From assembly GCA_016716745.1 (NCBI GenBank), contig JADJVD010000001.1, positions 310,001 through 374,000 of the forward strand: a stretch of DNA of 64,000 nt, read 5' to 3'. The notes beneath the pieces are model-generated. The model was not told where the DNA came from, searched no databases, and was given only the letters and a program-made list of their open reading frames with translations. Below, piece by piece: positions 44,292-52,943 of this stretch; the stretch's first letter is position 1; each line of letters begins with the position of its first letter. Made by a program: the position numbers and the translations under genes. The DNA is from Hyphomicrobiales bacterium. GTDB taxonomy: Bacteria > Pseudomonadota > Alphaproteobacteria > Rhizobiales > Beijerinckiaceae.

Positions 44292-45173
44292 ATGGAAAAG
44301 CGCGCGGTCTACGCGGGCGTGTCGACGCCGGCGCTGCTGCTCATCCCGCAGCTCGCGATCATCGTCATCTTCTTCTACCTGCCCGCCGGGCAGGCGGTGT
44401 GGCAGTCCTTCCAGTTGCAGGACGCCTTCGGCCTGTCGACGATCTTCGTCGGCTTCGAGAATTATCGCGACCTGTTCACGCGGCCCGAATATCTGCACGC
44501 GCTCGGCGTGACTGTCGTCTTCTCCGCGCTCGTCGCCTTCTTCTCGCTGTCGATCGCGCTTTTGCTCGCGGTGATGGCGAACAAGCAGATCGCCGGCGCC
44601 GGCGTCTACAAGACGCTGCTGATCTGGCCCTATGCGGTGGCGCCCGCCATCGCCGGCGTGTTGTGGCTGTTCCTGTTCCAGCCCTCGATGGGCATGGTGG
44701 CCAGGTGGCTGCAATGGGCGGGGATCGACTGGAACCCGCTGCTCGACGGCACGCACGCCATGATCCTCGTCGTGCTGGCGTCGACGTGGAAGCAGATCTC
44801 CTACAATTTCCTGTTCTTCCTCGCCGGCCTGCAATCCATCCCGCACAGCCTGATCGAAGCCTCGGCGATCGACGGCGCCAAGCCGATGCGGCGGTTCTGG
44901 ACGATCGTCTTCCCGCTGCTGTCGCCGACGACCTTCTATCTGATCGTCGTCAACGTCGTGTACGTCTTCTTCGACACCTTCGGCATCATCGACGCGGTGA
45001 CGCATGGCGGGCCCGCCTCGGCGACGACGACGCTCGTCTTCAAGGTCTACAATGACGGGCGCTCGGGCGGCGATCTCGGCTCCTCGGCGGCGCAATCGGT
45101 GATCCTGATGATCATCGTCATCGCGCTCACCGCGATCCAGTTCCGCTACATCGAGCGGAAGGTGAACTACTGA
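44292..45173 (+). CDS. ugpA: sn-Glycerol-3-phosphate ABC transporter permease UgpA
   Basis: The 293-residue protein has six transmembrane segments, the first near 10-32, and the EAA loop EASAIDGAKPMRRFWTIVFP with LLSPTTFYLIVVN following. GAGG lies 11 bases before ATG 44292. It pairs with UgpE in the membrane. Confidence 0.9.
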   Translation: MEKRAVYAGVSTPALLLIPQLAIIVIFFYLPAGQAVWQSFQLQDAFGLSTIFVGFENYRDLFTRPEYLHALGVTVVFSALVAFFSLSIALLLAVMANKQIAGAGVYKTLLIWPYAVAPAIAGVLWLFLFQPSMGMVARWLQWAGIDWNPLLDGTHAMILVVLASTWKQISYNFLFFLAGLQSIPHSLIEASAIDGAKPMRRFWTIVFPLLSPTTFYLIVVNVVYVFFDTFGIIDAVTHGGPASATTTLVFKVYNDGRSGGDLGSSAAQSVILMIIVIALTAIQFRYIERKVNY

Positions 45174-46024
45174 TGGTCGAGCGTCGAACCTTCTTCTCCG
45201 TCGCGCTTCCGCACGCCATTCTGATGATCGGCGTGCTGATCGTGTTCTTCCCCGTCTGGCTCGCCGTCGTCGCCTCGACATGGGATCCGGCGACGATCAT
45301 CAACGGCCAGCTCGGGCTTCTGCCCGGCCCCTACGGCGCGGAGAATTATTCGCGCATCCTGTTCTCGGGCGCCTCGTCCTCCACGCGCGAGCCGGTGTGG
45401 TCGATGATGACCAACTCCTTCGTGATGGCGGTGGGCGTGGCCGTCGGCAAGATCTTCATCTCGCTGCTGTCGGCCTTCGCCATCGTCTATTACCGCTTTC
45501 CGTTCCGGATGGCGGTGTTCTGGTTCATCTTCATCACGCTGATGCTGCCGGTCGAGGTGCGCATCTTCCCGACCTACAAGATCGTCGCCGACCTCGGCTT
45601 TCTCGACACCTATCAGGGCCTGATCATCCCGCTGATCGCCTCCGCCACGGGCACGCTGCTGTTCCGCCAGTTCTTCATGACCGTGCCGGACGAGCTGCTC
45701 GAAGCCTCGAAGATCGACGCGGCCGGGCCGTTCCGCTTCTTCAAGGACACGCTGCTGCCGCTGTCGCTGACGACGATGGCGGCGCTGTTCGTGATCCAGT
45801 TCATCTACGGCTGGAACCAGTATCTGTGGCCGCTGCTGATCACCACGCGCGACTCGATGCAGACCATCGTCATCGGCATCCGCAAGATGATCACGACGCA
45901 GGATGCGCTCACCGAATGGCAGCTTGCGATGGCGACCGCCGTGCTCGCGCTGCTGCCGCCGGTCATCGTCGTCGTCGCCATGCAGCGCCTGTTCGTGAAG
46001 GGTCTCGTGGAGACCGAGAAGTGA
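45173..46024 (+). CDS. ugpE: sn-Glycerol-3-phosphate ABC transporter permease UgpE
   Basis: The 283-residue protein has six transmembrane segments and an EAA loop, ELLEASKIDAAGPFRFFKD. The ATG shares its first base with the ugpA stop (TGATG), indicating coupling. It resembles UgpE/MalG. Confidence 0.9.
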   Translation: MVERRTFFSVALPHAILMIGVLIVFFPVWLAVVASTWDPATIINGQLGLLPGPYGAENYSRILFSGASSSTREPVWSMMTNSFVMAVGVAVGKIFISLLSAFAIVYYRFPFRMAVFWFIFITLMLPVEVRIFPTYKIVADLGFLDTYQGLIIPLIASATGTLLFRQFFMTVPDELLEASKIDAAGPFRFFKDTLLPLSLTTMAALFVIQFIYGWNQYLWPLLITTRDSMQTIVIGIRKMITTQDALTEWQLAMATAVLALLPPVIVVVAMQRLFVKGLVETEK

Positions 46025-46060
46025 TCGCCCCTTTCCTCGTCGCGACATTCGTGTGAACCG

Positions 46061-47128
46061 ATGGCCGAAGTCATTCTGAACGACGTCAAGAAGACCTATC
46101 CCGGCGGCTTCCAGGCCGTGAAGGGCGTCAGCTTCGCCGTGCCGGACGGGGGCATGTGCGTGCTCGTCGGCCCGTCGGGCTGCGGCAAGTCCACGCTGCT
46201 GCGCATGGTCGCCGGCCTCGAGACGATCACCGGCGGCGACGTCGCGATTGGCGGGCGGCGCGTCAACGATCTCGAACCCATGGAGCGCGACATCGCCATG
46301 GTGTTCCAGAACTACGCGCTCTATCCGCATATGAGCGTCTACGACAACATGGCCTACGGCCTGCGCAACCGGAAGACGCCGGAGGCCGAGATCGCCACGC
46401 GCGTGAAGGACGCCGCGCGCATTCTCGAACTCAACGACGAGATGCTGGCGAGGAAGCCGCGCCAGCTCTCCGGCGGCCAGCGCCAGCGCGTCGCGATGGG
46501 CCGCGCCATCGTGCGCAAGCCCTCCGTCTTCCTGTTCGACGAGCCGCTCTCCAATCTCGACGCCAAGCTGCGGGTGCAGATGCGCGTCGAGATCCGCAAG
46601 CTGCAGCGCGCGCTGAAGACCACCGCGATCTATGTGACGCACGATCAGCTCGAGGCGATGACGCTCGCCGACATGCTGGTCGTCATGAACGCCGGCCGCA
46701 TGGAGCAGGCGGGCGCCCCGCTCGACGTGTATCAGCGCCCCGCCAGCGTGTTCGTGGCGAGCTTCATCGGCTCGCCGCCGATGAATTTCGTCTCGGGCGT
46801 CATCGAGAGTCTCGGCGTGGTCAAACTCGAATCCGGCGAGACGCTGCCCTACGACGTCAACGAGCACATCGCCCCCGTCGGCGCGAAGGTGACGGTCGGC
46901 GTCAGGCCGGAGATCGCGCATGTCGACGACAACGGCCCGCTGACGTTGCCGGTCGAACTCATCGAGGAGCTCGGCATGGGACGCCTCATTCACGCGCGGC
47001 TCGGCGCGAGGCCCTTCACCATCGCGCAGGGGCCGGGCGAGGCGCGGCCGGCGAGCGCGAGCGTGCGGGCGAGCGTGCCGCCGCATGCGGTGCATCTGTT
47101 CGACGCCGGCACGGGCCTGCGCGTGTGA
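46061..47128 (+). CDS. ugpC: sn-Glycerol-3-phosphate ABC transporter ATP-binding protein UgpC
   Basis: The 355-residue ATPase has Walker A GPSGCGKS (37-44), signature LSGGQRQRVAMGRAIVRKP, Walker B FLFDEPLSNLD and the MalK-type C-terminal regulatory domain (NFVSGVIESLGVVKLESG, TVGVRPEIAHV). It powers the ugpBAE complex and ends the operon. Confidence 0.92.
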   Translation: MAEVILNDVKKTYPGGFQAVKGVSFAVPDGGMCVLVGPSGCGKSTLLRMVAGLETITGGDVAIGGRRVNDLEPMERDIAMVFQNYALYPHMSVYDNMAYGLRNRKTPEAEIATRVKDAARILELNDEMLARKPRQLSGGQRQRVAMGRAIVRKPSVFLFDEPLSNLDAKLRVQMRVEIRKLQRALKTTAIYVTHDQLEAMTLADMLVVMNAGRMEQAGAPLDVYQRPASVFVASFIGSPPMNFVSGVIESLGVVKLESGETLPYDVNEHIAPVGAKVTVGVRPEIAHVDDNGPLTLPVELIEELGMGRLIHARLGARPFTIAQGPGEARPASASVRASVPPHAVHLFDAGTGLRV

Positions 47129-47229
47129 CGGGCGTGCGGGCGCGCACGGAAGCGACGGAGGCGGCGCGGCTATAAGGGCGCATCAGGCTGCCTCGGGGGG
47201 CTGTCAGCCACAGCTTCCAGGAGACGCCT

Positions 47230-48744
47230 GTGCCCGATCCCATCTGGCTCGACAACAACATCGTCGACCGCGCCTTCAAGGGCGACGTCGACATTCGCAA
47301 CCAGATCGCCGCCTATCGCAGCCAGGGACGCCGCGTCCTGCTCGTGCCCTGGGTGCACACGGAATTTCTCGACGGCAACTGGACGGCGGACACCGCCGTT
47401 TCGCCGAAGGGCAAAGTCACCCCGCCGGTCGGCGAGCGCGGCATGCAGGGCGCCAAGCGCGCGCAGGCCGAGGCGTTTCTCAAACAGTCCGGCATCGAAC
47501 TCGACACCTCCGCCTCGACGCTGCCGAACAAGACGCGCCAGAGCTACATCTGGGACACCAAGGCGCCGTCGGGCGAGGTCTCCAATCAGGACCGCATGGT
47601 GCTTGGCCAGGTGAAGGCGAGCGCCGAGGCGCAAGGCGTCAAGAATCCGCAGATCTACACCGCCGAGAAGGGCGCCAAGGCGATGGTGAGCCAGGCCAAG
47701 GGCTGGGGCATCACGCCGATCGAGCATGTCGAACCGCCGAAGCCGCCGACGCCCGTCAAGCCGCCTGGCGGATCGGGCGGGACGCCGCCTGCGGGCGGGA
47801 CGCCGCCGGCAGGAGGCGCGCCGCCGGCCGGAGGAACGCCCCCGGCAGGAGGCACGCCGCCGGCGGGAGGCACGCCGCCCGCCGCGAAGGGCGCGACGGG
47901 ATCGAGCGGGCAGGCCGCCGGCAAGGCCGCCAAGGCGCAGTCGCGCAGCCTCGCGCCGAAGCCGCCGACGATCGACCTGTCCAACTATCCGCCGGACCGG
48001 CCGGGGCGCATCACCCGCTTCTTCAGCGATCATCCCGTGCTGAAGCAGGCGGGGCTGATGGGCGGCAAGCTCGCCCTCGGCCACCTCAAGGGCAAGGCGT
48101 TCGAGGCGATCGAGGCGCATTACGCCAAGGCGATCGACGAAGGCGCCAAGGAGTTTCACAAGCACTATCCGGACGCACGCGCGATCATGCGCTCGGCCAA
48201 TCTCGACGCGCTGAAGGCGCCGATCAACGCCAGGCTCGCCGAGGCGATGCGCGCGACGCGGCTTGGACCGCCCGATCCGAAAGCCTTCGGCGGCGACCGC
48301 GTGGCGGCGCTGCGGGCGCTCGTCGCCTATCTGCAGAAGCGCAAGGCCGACAAGGGCGCGGTGAAGGCGTTCGATCAGGCCGCCAACGCCTATCTCGACG
48401 GTCTGGAGAAGGCGGTCGAGGCGATCGCGCCGCTGCGCAACGACCTCAACCCGATCGCCGACGACATCGCGCGCCGCGCCGCCTTCCTCGGCCGCTCGGC
48501 GCAGCATTTCCTCGATCTGTTCTGGGAGGTGATCCCGGTCGCGGCCGCCGTGCCCGTGATCTATTACGAATGGCTCGACGTGCACACGCTCGGCTCGATG
48601 TTCGAGCGCCTGGCGGGGCGGGTCGGCGGCCTGGCCGGCGAAATCCGCGAGGTCGCCGCCTGCTACGACCGCGCGCTCGAACAGCTCTACGCCGAGTTGC
48701 AGGCGGTGAGCGAGGCGCTGAACGCCTACGCGCCGCAGGAGTAG
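47230..48744 (+). CDS. PIN-like nuclease domain protein with hexapeptide repeat linker and helical C-terminus, uncharacterised
   Basis: Residues 1-165 look like a PIN fold: motif I IWLDNNIVDRAF (Asp8), motif II LLVPWVHTEFL (Glu45), motif III NQDRMVLGQVKAS (Asp121), and motif IV QIYTAEKGAKAM (Glu146 where Asp is usual), in family order and spacing. Residues 183-218 are six GGTPPA-type hexapeptides. Residues 235-504 are mostly helical (FFSDHPVLKQAGLMGGKLALG, LGRSAQHFLDLFWEVIPVAAAV) and unrecognised, with one possible membrane helix near 436-446. No antitoxin or immunity gene is adjacent and no signal peptide is seen. AGGAGA precedes GTG 47230. Function unknown; RNase activity is only a possibility. 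Confidence 0.6.
   Translation: MPDPIWLDNNIVDRAFKGDVDIRNQIAAYRSQGRRVLLVPWVHTEFLDGNWTADTAVSPKGKVTPPVGERGMQGAKRAQAEAFLKQSGIELDTSASTLPNKTRQSYIWDTKAPSGEVSNQDRMVLGQVKASAEAQGVKNPQIYTAEKGAKAMVSQAKGWGITPIEHVEPPKPPTPVKPPGGSGGTPPAGGTPPAGGAPPAGGTPPAGGTPPAGGTPPAAKGATGSSGQAAGKAAKAQSRSLAPKPPTIDLSNYPPDRPGRITRFFSDHPVLKQAGLMGGKLALGHLKGKAFEAIEAHYAKAIDEGAKEFHKHYPDARAIMRSANLDALKAPINARLAEAMRATRLGPPDPKAFGGDRVAALRALVAYLQKRKADKGAVKAFDQAANAYLDGLEKAVEAIAPLRNDLNPIADDIARRAAFLGRSAQHFLDLFWEVIPVAAAVPVIYYEWLDVHTLGSMFERLAGRVGGLAGEIREVAACYDRALEQLYAELQAVSEALNAYAPQE
47776..47883 (+). repeat. Six 18-base repeats encoding the GGTPPA linker
   Basis: Six in-frame copies of an 18-base unit encode GGTPPA (third copy GGAPPA). Third-codon positions vary between copies, so the amino acids are conserved more than the DNA, which argues for selection on the linker rather than a recent slippage expansion. 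Confidence 0.85.
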
Positions 48745-48826
48745 GACGCCGGACGAGCCGCCGCCTTTTGACGGACAGGCGTCGCGAGCCGCTGGACAGG
48801 CGCCGGCGGCGCTGCGACAGTGAGGC

Positions 48827-49675
48827 ATGGCACGCATCCTCACCTGTCTCGATTCTTCGCTCTATGCGCGAAGCTGCGCGGATCTGGCGCTGTGGGCCGC
48901 CCGGCGTTCGGGCGGCTCGGTCAAGTTGCTGAACGTCCTGCGGCCGGCAAGGCCCCGGCCCGACCACGCCAGCGCGGCGGCGATCGACACGCGGCCGGAG
49001 CTGTTCGCCGGGCAGGCGGCTGGCGAGGTCGAGCATCACCGCCTGATCGAGGCGCAGGCGCAGGCCCTGCTCGAGGTGCTGGGCAAGCATCTGCGCGGCG
49101 CCGGCGTGCGCGAGGTGACGACCGAACTCGTCACCGGCGATTTTCTCGAGACGCTCGCCGCGCATGAGGGCGAGGCCGACATCGTCGTCATCGGCAAGCG
49201 CGGCGAGACGGCCGACTTCGTGACGCTGCGGCTCGGCTCCAACACAGAGAAGGCGGTGCGCGCCGCCTCCAAACCGGTGCTCGTCGCCGCCCGCGGCTAC
49301 GAGCCGATCGAGAAAGCCCTGTTCGCTTTCGACGGCACGGAGAACGGGATGAAGGCGGTCGAGGCCGCCACCGCCCTGCGGCTGCTGCGCGACGGGCTGC
49401 CCGTGGAGCTCGTCTACGCCGGCGAGGATACGGGCGAGGCCCGCGGCGCGCTCGACCGGGCGGCCGGCCAGATGCGCAAGGAGGGCGTGACGGTGACGAC
49501 GCGCGTCGCGCCCGGCCCGCCGGAAACGGCGATCCCGGAGATCGTCGCGCGCGAGGGGATCGGGCTGCTCGTCATGGGCGCCTTCCGCCATTCGCGCCTG
49601 CATTCGCTGGTGCTCGGCTCGACGACCAGCCAGTTGATGCGGGCCTGCAAGATTCCGGTCCTGTTGTTCCGCTGA
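48827..49675 (+). CDS. Universal stress protein UspA family, tandem-domain
   Basis: The 282-residue protein contains two Usp-type halves, an N-terminal one (MARILTCLDSSLYARSCADL, then GDFLETLAAHEGEADIVVIGKRG) and a C-terminal one ending MGAFRHSRLHSLVLGSTTSQL, where the GX2-GX9-GS/T type ATP-binding loop is partly visible. GAGG precedes ATG 48827. The gene is the last before trpA on the same strand. Confidence 0.88.
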   Translation: MARILTCLDSSLYARSCADLALWAARRSGGSVKLLNVLRPARPRPDHASAAAIDTRPELFAGQAAGEVEHHRLIEAQAQALLEVLGKHLRGAGVREVTTELVTGDFLETLAAHEGEADIVVIGKRGETADFVTLRLGSNTEKAVRAASKPVLVAARGYEPIEKALFAFDGTENGMKAVEAATALRLLRDGLPVELVYAGEDTGEARGALDRAAGQMRKEGVTVTTRVAPGPPETAIPEIVAREGIGLLVMGAFRHSRLHSLVLGSTTSQLMRACKIPVLLFR

Positions 49676-49702
49676 GGCGAGACGAGGCGCGTTCCGCCCG
49701 CA

Positions 49703-49727
49703 GCGGGGCTGTGCTAGACAGCCCCGC
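49703..49727 (+). promoter_or_regulatory. 10-base perfect hairpin directly before trpA
   Basis: GCGGGGCTGT (49703-49712) and ACAGCCCCGC (49718-49727) flank the loop GCTAG. The stem ends one base before ATG 49729 and occupies the expected ribosome-binding region; no Shine-Dalgarno sequence and no T-run are visible. A regulatory or translational role is inferred. Confidence 0.55.
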
Positions 49728-49728
49728 C

Positions 49729-50619
49729 ATGACCGATCCCGCCATGACCGATCCCGCCAAAACAGATTCCGCCGCTTCGCGCGAAACCCGCATCGACCGG
49801 CGCTTCGCCGCCGCCCGCGCGGAAGGGCGCGCCGCGCTCGTCACCTTTCTGATGGCGGGCGACCCCGATCCCGACACCTACGCGCGCATCCTCGCCGAAC
49901 TGCCGAAGGCGGGGGCCGACGTGATCGAGGTGGGGATGCCGTTCACCGACCCTATGGCCGACGGGCCGTCGATCCAGGCGGCGGGCCTGCGCGCGCTGAA
50001 GGGCGGACAGACGCTGAAGCGCACGCTGGCGATGGTGAGCGCGTTCCGCAAGACGGAGCGCGACACGCCGATCGTGCTGATGGGCTACTACAATCCGATC
50101 TACGTCTACGGCGTCGAGCGCTTCCTGGCCGACGCGAAGGAGGCCGGCGTCGACGGGCTGATCGTCGTCGACCTGCCGCCGGAGGAGGACGCCGAACTGT
50201 GCCTGCCGGCGCTGAAGGCGGGGCTCAACTTCATCCGTCTCGCCACGCCGACGACCGACGACAGGCGCCTGCCGGCGGTGCTCGCGAACACCTCGGGCTT
50301 CGTCTACTACGTCTCGATCACCGGCGTGACGGGGGCGGCGATCCCCGATTATTCGCGCGTCGGCGACGCGGTGGCGCGGATCAAGCGCCACACCGGTCTT
50401 CCCGTCGCGGTCGGCTTCGGCGTCAAGAGCGCCGAGACGGCGGCGACCATCGCCGCGCGCGCCGACGCGGTGGTGGTCGGCACCGCCCTCGTCGACGCGC
50501 TGAAGCGCTCGCTGGACGCCGAGGGGCGCGCCACCGCCGACACCGTGTCGGCCGTCGCCGGCCTCGTGCGCGAGATCGCCGGCGGCGTGCGCTCGGCGCC
50601 TCTCAAGGCGGCGGAGTAG
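49729..50619 (+). CDS. trpA: Tryptophan synthase alpha subunit TrpA
   Basis: The 296-residue protein has the alpha-subunit core: FLMAGDPDPDTYA, VIEVGMPFTDPMADGPSIQ with catalytic Glu and Asp, LMGYYNPIYVYG, GFVYYVSITGVTGA and VGFGVKSAE. It cleaves indoleglycerol phosphate to indole for the beta subunit. The N-terminus contains a direct repeat MTDPA-MTDPA from a 15-base duplication, so ATG 49744 could also start translation. trpB is not adjacent; accD and folC follow as usual. Confidence 0.95.
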   Translation: MTDPAMTDPAKTDSAASRETRIDRRFAAARAEGRAALVTFLMAGDPDPDTYARILAELPKAGADVIEVGMPFTDPMADGPSIQAAGLRALKGGQTLKRTLAMVSAFRKTERDTPIVLMGYYNPIYVYGVERFLADAKEAGVDGLIVVDLPPEEDAELCLPALKAGLNFIRLATPTTDDRRLPAVLANTSGFVYYVSITGVTGAAIPDYSRVGDAVARIKRHTGLPVAVGFGVKSAETAATIAARADAVVVGTALVDALKRSLDAEGRATADTVSAVAGLVREIAGGVRSAPLKAAE

Positions 50620-50692
50620 CGCAGTCGCCTCCGCCCCGATTTCGCGGCAATTCGGCGACAAGGATCGCCGGACAGGATCAGACAGGACCGCC

Positions 50693-51562
50693 ATGAACTG
50701 GATCTCCAACGTCGTTCCGCCGAAAATCCGCTCCTTCCTGCGGCGCGACACGCCCGAGAACCTGTGGGTGAAGTGCCCGGAGAGCGGCCAGCTCGTCTTC
50801 CACAAGGATCTGGAGGCGAACCTGTTCGTCGTGCCGGGCTCCGGCTACCACATGAACATGTCGGCCAAGTCCCGGCTCGACTCGATGTTCGACGGCGCCG
50901 CGTGGCAGGAGATCGCCGCGCCCGAGCCGCTGCTCGATCCGCTGAAGTTCCGCGACGAGAAGAAATACGTCGACAAGCTGAAGGACGCGCGCGCCAAGAC
51001 GGGGCAGACCGACGCGGTGAAGGCCGCAGCCGGCAAGCTCGAGGGCCAGGACGTCGTCATCGCCGTGCAGGATTTCGGTTTCATAGGCGGCTCGCTCGGC
51101 ATGGCGGCGGGCGAGGCCGTGATCGCCGGCATGGAGGCGGCCGTCGAGCGCAGGACGCCCTTCGTGCTGTTCGCCGCCTCGGGCGGCGCGCGCATGCAGG
51201 AGGGCATGTTCTCGCTGATGCAGATGCCGCGCACCACCGTCGCTGTGCGTCGCCTGCGCGCGGCGAAGCTGCCCTACATCGTCGTGCTGACGCATCCCAC
51301 CACCGGCGGCGTCACCGCCTCCTACGCGATGCTCGGCGACGTGCACATCGCCGAGCCCGGCGCGCTGATCTGCTTCGCCGGTCCGCGCGTGATCGAGCAG
51401 ACGGTGCGCGAGAAGCTGCCCGACGGATTCCAGCGCGCCGACTTCCTGCGCGCGCACGGCATGGTCGACATGGTGGTGGATCGCCACGAGATGCGCCCCA
51501 CCATCGCGCGGCTGTGCCGCCTGTTGACCAAGGCGCCGCAGCCGGCCCGCGACGCCGCGTGA
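50693..51562 (+). CDS. accD: Acetyl-CoA carboxylase carboxyltransferase subunit beta
   Basis: The 289-residue protein matches AccD: LWVKCPESGQLVFHKDLEANLFVVPGSGYHM lies where other bacteria have a four-Cys zinc finger, but only one Cys remains, as is common in Alphaproteobacteria. MAAGEAVIAG, PFVLFAASGGARMQEG and THPTTGGVTASYA form the carboxyl-transfer core. It transfers carboxyl from biotin to acetyl-CoA. It overlaps folC by 4 bases. Confidence 0.95.
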   Translation: MNWISNVVPPKIRSFLRRDTPENLWVKCPESGQLVFHKDLEANLFVVPGSGYHMNMSAKSRLDSMFDGAAWQEIAAPEPLLDPLKFRDEKKYVDKLKDARAKTGQTDAVKAAAGKLEGQDVVIAVQDFGFIGGSLGMAAGEAVIAGMEAAVERRTPFVLFAASGGARMQEGMFSLMQMPRTTVAVRRLRAAKLPYIVVLTHPTTGGVTASYAMLGDVHIAEPGALICFAGPRVIEQTVREKLPDGFQRADFLRAHGMVDMVVDRHEMRPTIARLCRLLTKAPQPARDAA

Positions 51563-52884
51563 CGGCGCGGCCCGGCGCGCCGGCGGCGAGCGACGTTCTG
51601 CTCGAGCGGCTGCTGGCGCTGCACCCCAAGAAGATCGACCTGTCGCTCGGGCGCATCGAGCGGCTGCTCGCAGTTCTCGGCGATCCGCAACGTCGGCTGC
51701 CGCCGACGATCCATGTCGCCGGCACCAACGGCAAGGGCTCGACGGTCGCCTTCCTGCGCGCGATCCTCGAGGCGGCGGGCCTGAAGGTGCACGCCTACAC
51801 CTCGCCGCATCTGGTGCGCTTTCACGAACGCATCCGGCTGGCGGGCCGCCTCGTCGACGAGACGACGCTGGCCGAAACGCTCGCCGAAATCGAAGCCTTG
51901 AACGCGGGGGCGCCGATCACCTTCTTCGAGGTGACGACGGCCGCAGCCTTCAAGCTGTTCGCCGAGCATCCCGCCGACATGCTGCTGCTCGAGGTCGGCC
52001 TCGGCGGGCGCTTCGACGCGACCAATGTGATCGGCGCCCCGCTCGCCAGCGTGATCACGCCGGTGTCGATCGACCATGTCGATTTCCTCGGCGAGACGAT
52101 CGAGAAGATCGCGCTCGAAAAGGCGGGCGTCCTGAAGCGCGGCGCGCCGGCGATCTTCGGCCCGCAATCGCGCGCCGCGCTCGCCGTTCTGGAGCGGCAA
52201 GCGGCGCGCCTCGGCGTCAAGCCGCTCGTCGCCGGCGAGGATTTTCACGGTCGACCGGAGAATGGCCGCTTCGTCTACGAGGACGAGCGCGGGCTCATGG
52301 ACCTGCCCGCCCCGCGCCTGCCCGGCCGGCACCAGTTCGGCAATGCGGCGACCGCCGTCGCCACGCTGCGCCTGGTCAGGCCGGACCTGCCCGTCGCCGC
52401 CTACGAGCGCGGCGTCGCGGCCGCGGACTGGCCGGCGCGGCTGCAACGCCTGCAACGCGGCCACATCGCGCAACTCGCCCCGAACGACGCCGAGATCTGG
52501 CTCGACGGCGGCCACAACGAGGAGGGCGGACGCGCGCTCGCCGAGGCGATGGCCGATTTCGAGGACAAGGCGCCCCGGCCGCTCGTCATCGTCTGCGGCA
52601 TGCTGACGACCAAGGACGCAGGCGCCTTCCTGACCGCCTTCCGCGGTCTGGCGCAGGAGCTGATCGCGGTGCCCGTCGGCGCCGATCACGCCGGGCGGGC
52701 GCCGGCGGAGGTCGCGCGCATCGCGACCGGCGTCGGCCTGCCGGCTGCGGCCTGCGACACGCTGGCGGACGCGCTGCGCTATCTGGCGGCGCGCGACTGG
52801 CCGCGGCCGCCGCGCCTCGTCATCTGCGGTTCGCTGTATCTGGCCGGCGAGGTTCTGGCGCTCGACGGAACGACGCCGACGTGA
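51559..52884 (+). CDS. folC: Bifunctional folylpolyglutamate/dihydrofolate synthase
   Basis: The 441-residue protein has the P-loop HVAGTNGKGST, SPHLVRFHERIRL, LLLEVGLGGRFDATN, SIDHVDFLG, and WLDGGHNEEGGRA near the C-terminus, all FolC features. It joins glutamate to dihydropteroate and folates. GTG 51559 overlaps the accD stop (GTGA). Confidence 0.95.
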   Translation: MTARPGAPAASDVLLERLLALHPKKIDLSLGRIERLLAVLGDPQRRLPPTIHVAGTNGKGSTVAFLRAILEAAGLKVHAYTSPHLVRFHERIRLAGRLVDETTLAETLAEIEALNAGAPITFFEVTTAAAFKLFAEHPADMLLLEVGLGGRFDATNVIGAPLASVITPVSIDHVDFLGETIEKIALEKAGVLKRGAPAIFGPQSRAALAVLERQAARLGVKPLVAGEDFHGRPENGRFVYEDERGLMDLPAPRLPGRHQFGNAATAVATLRLVRPDLPVAAYERGVAAADWPARLQRLQRGHIAQLAPNDAEIWLDGGHNEEGGRALAEAMADFEDKAPRPLVIVCGMLTTKDAGAFLTAFRGLAQELIAVPVGADHAGRAPAEVARIATGVGLPAAACDTLADALRYLAARDWPRPPRLVICGSLYLAGEVLALDGTTPT

Positions 52885-52943
52885 GCCGAGACCCACGGCG
52901 CGCCGGCACGCAGGTTCAGTATCGATCGTTGAGGGAGGACGTC

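Noticed and set aside
47776..47883. The GGTPPA repeats as a phase-variable tract
   Set aside because: The unit is 18 bases and in frame, so gain or loss of copies would not switch the frame. Codon variation between copies also argues against recent slippage.
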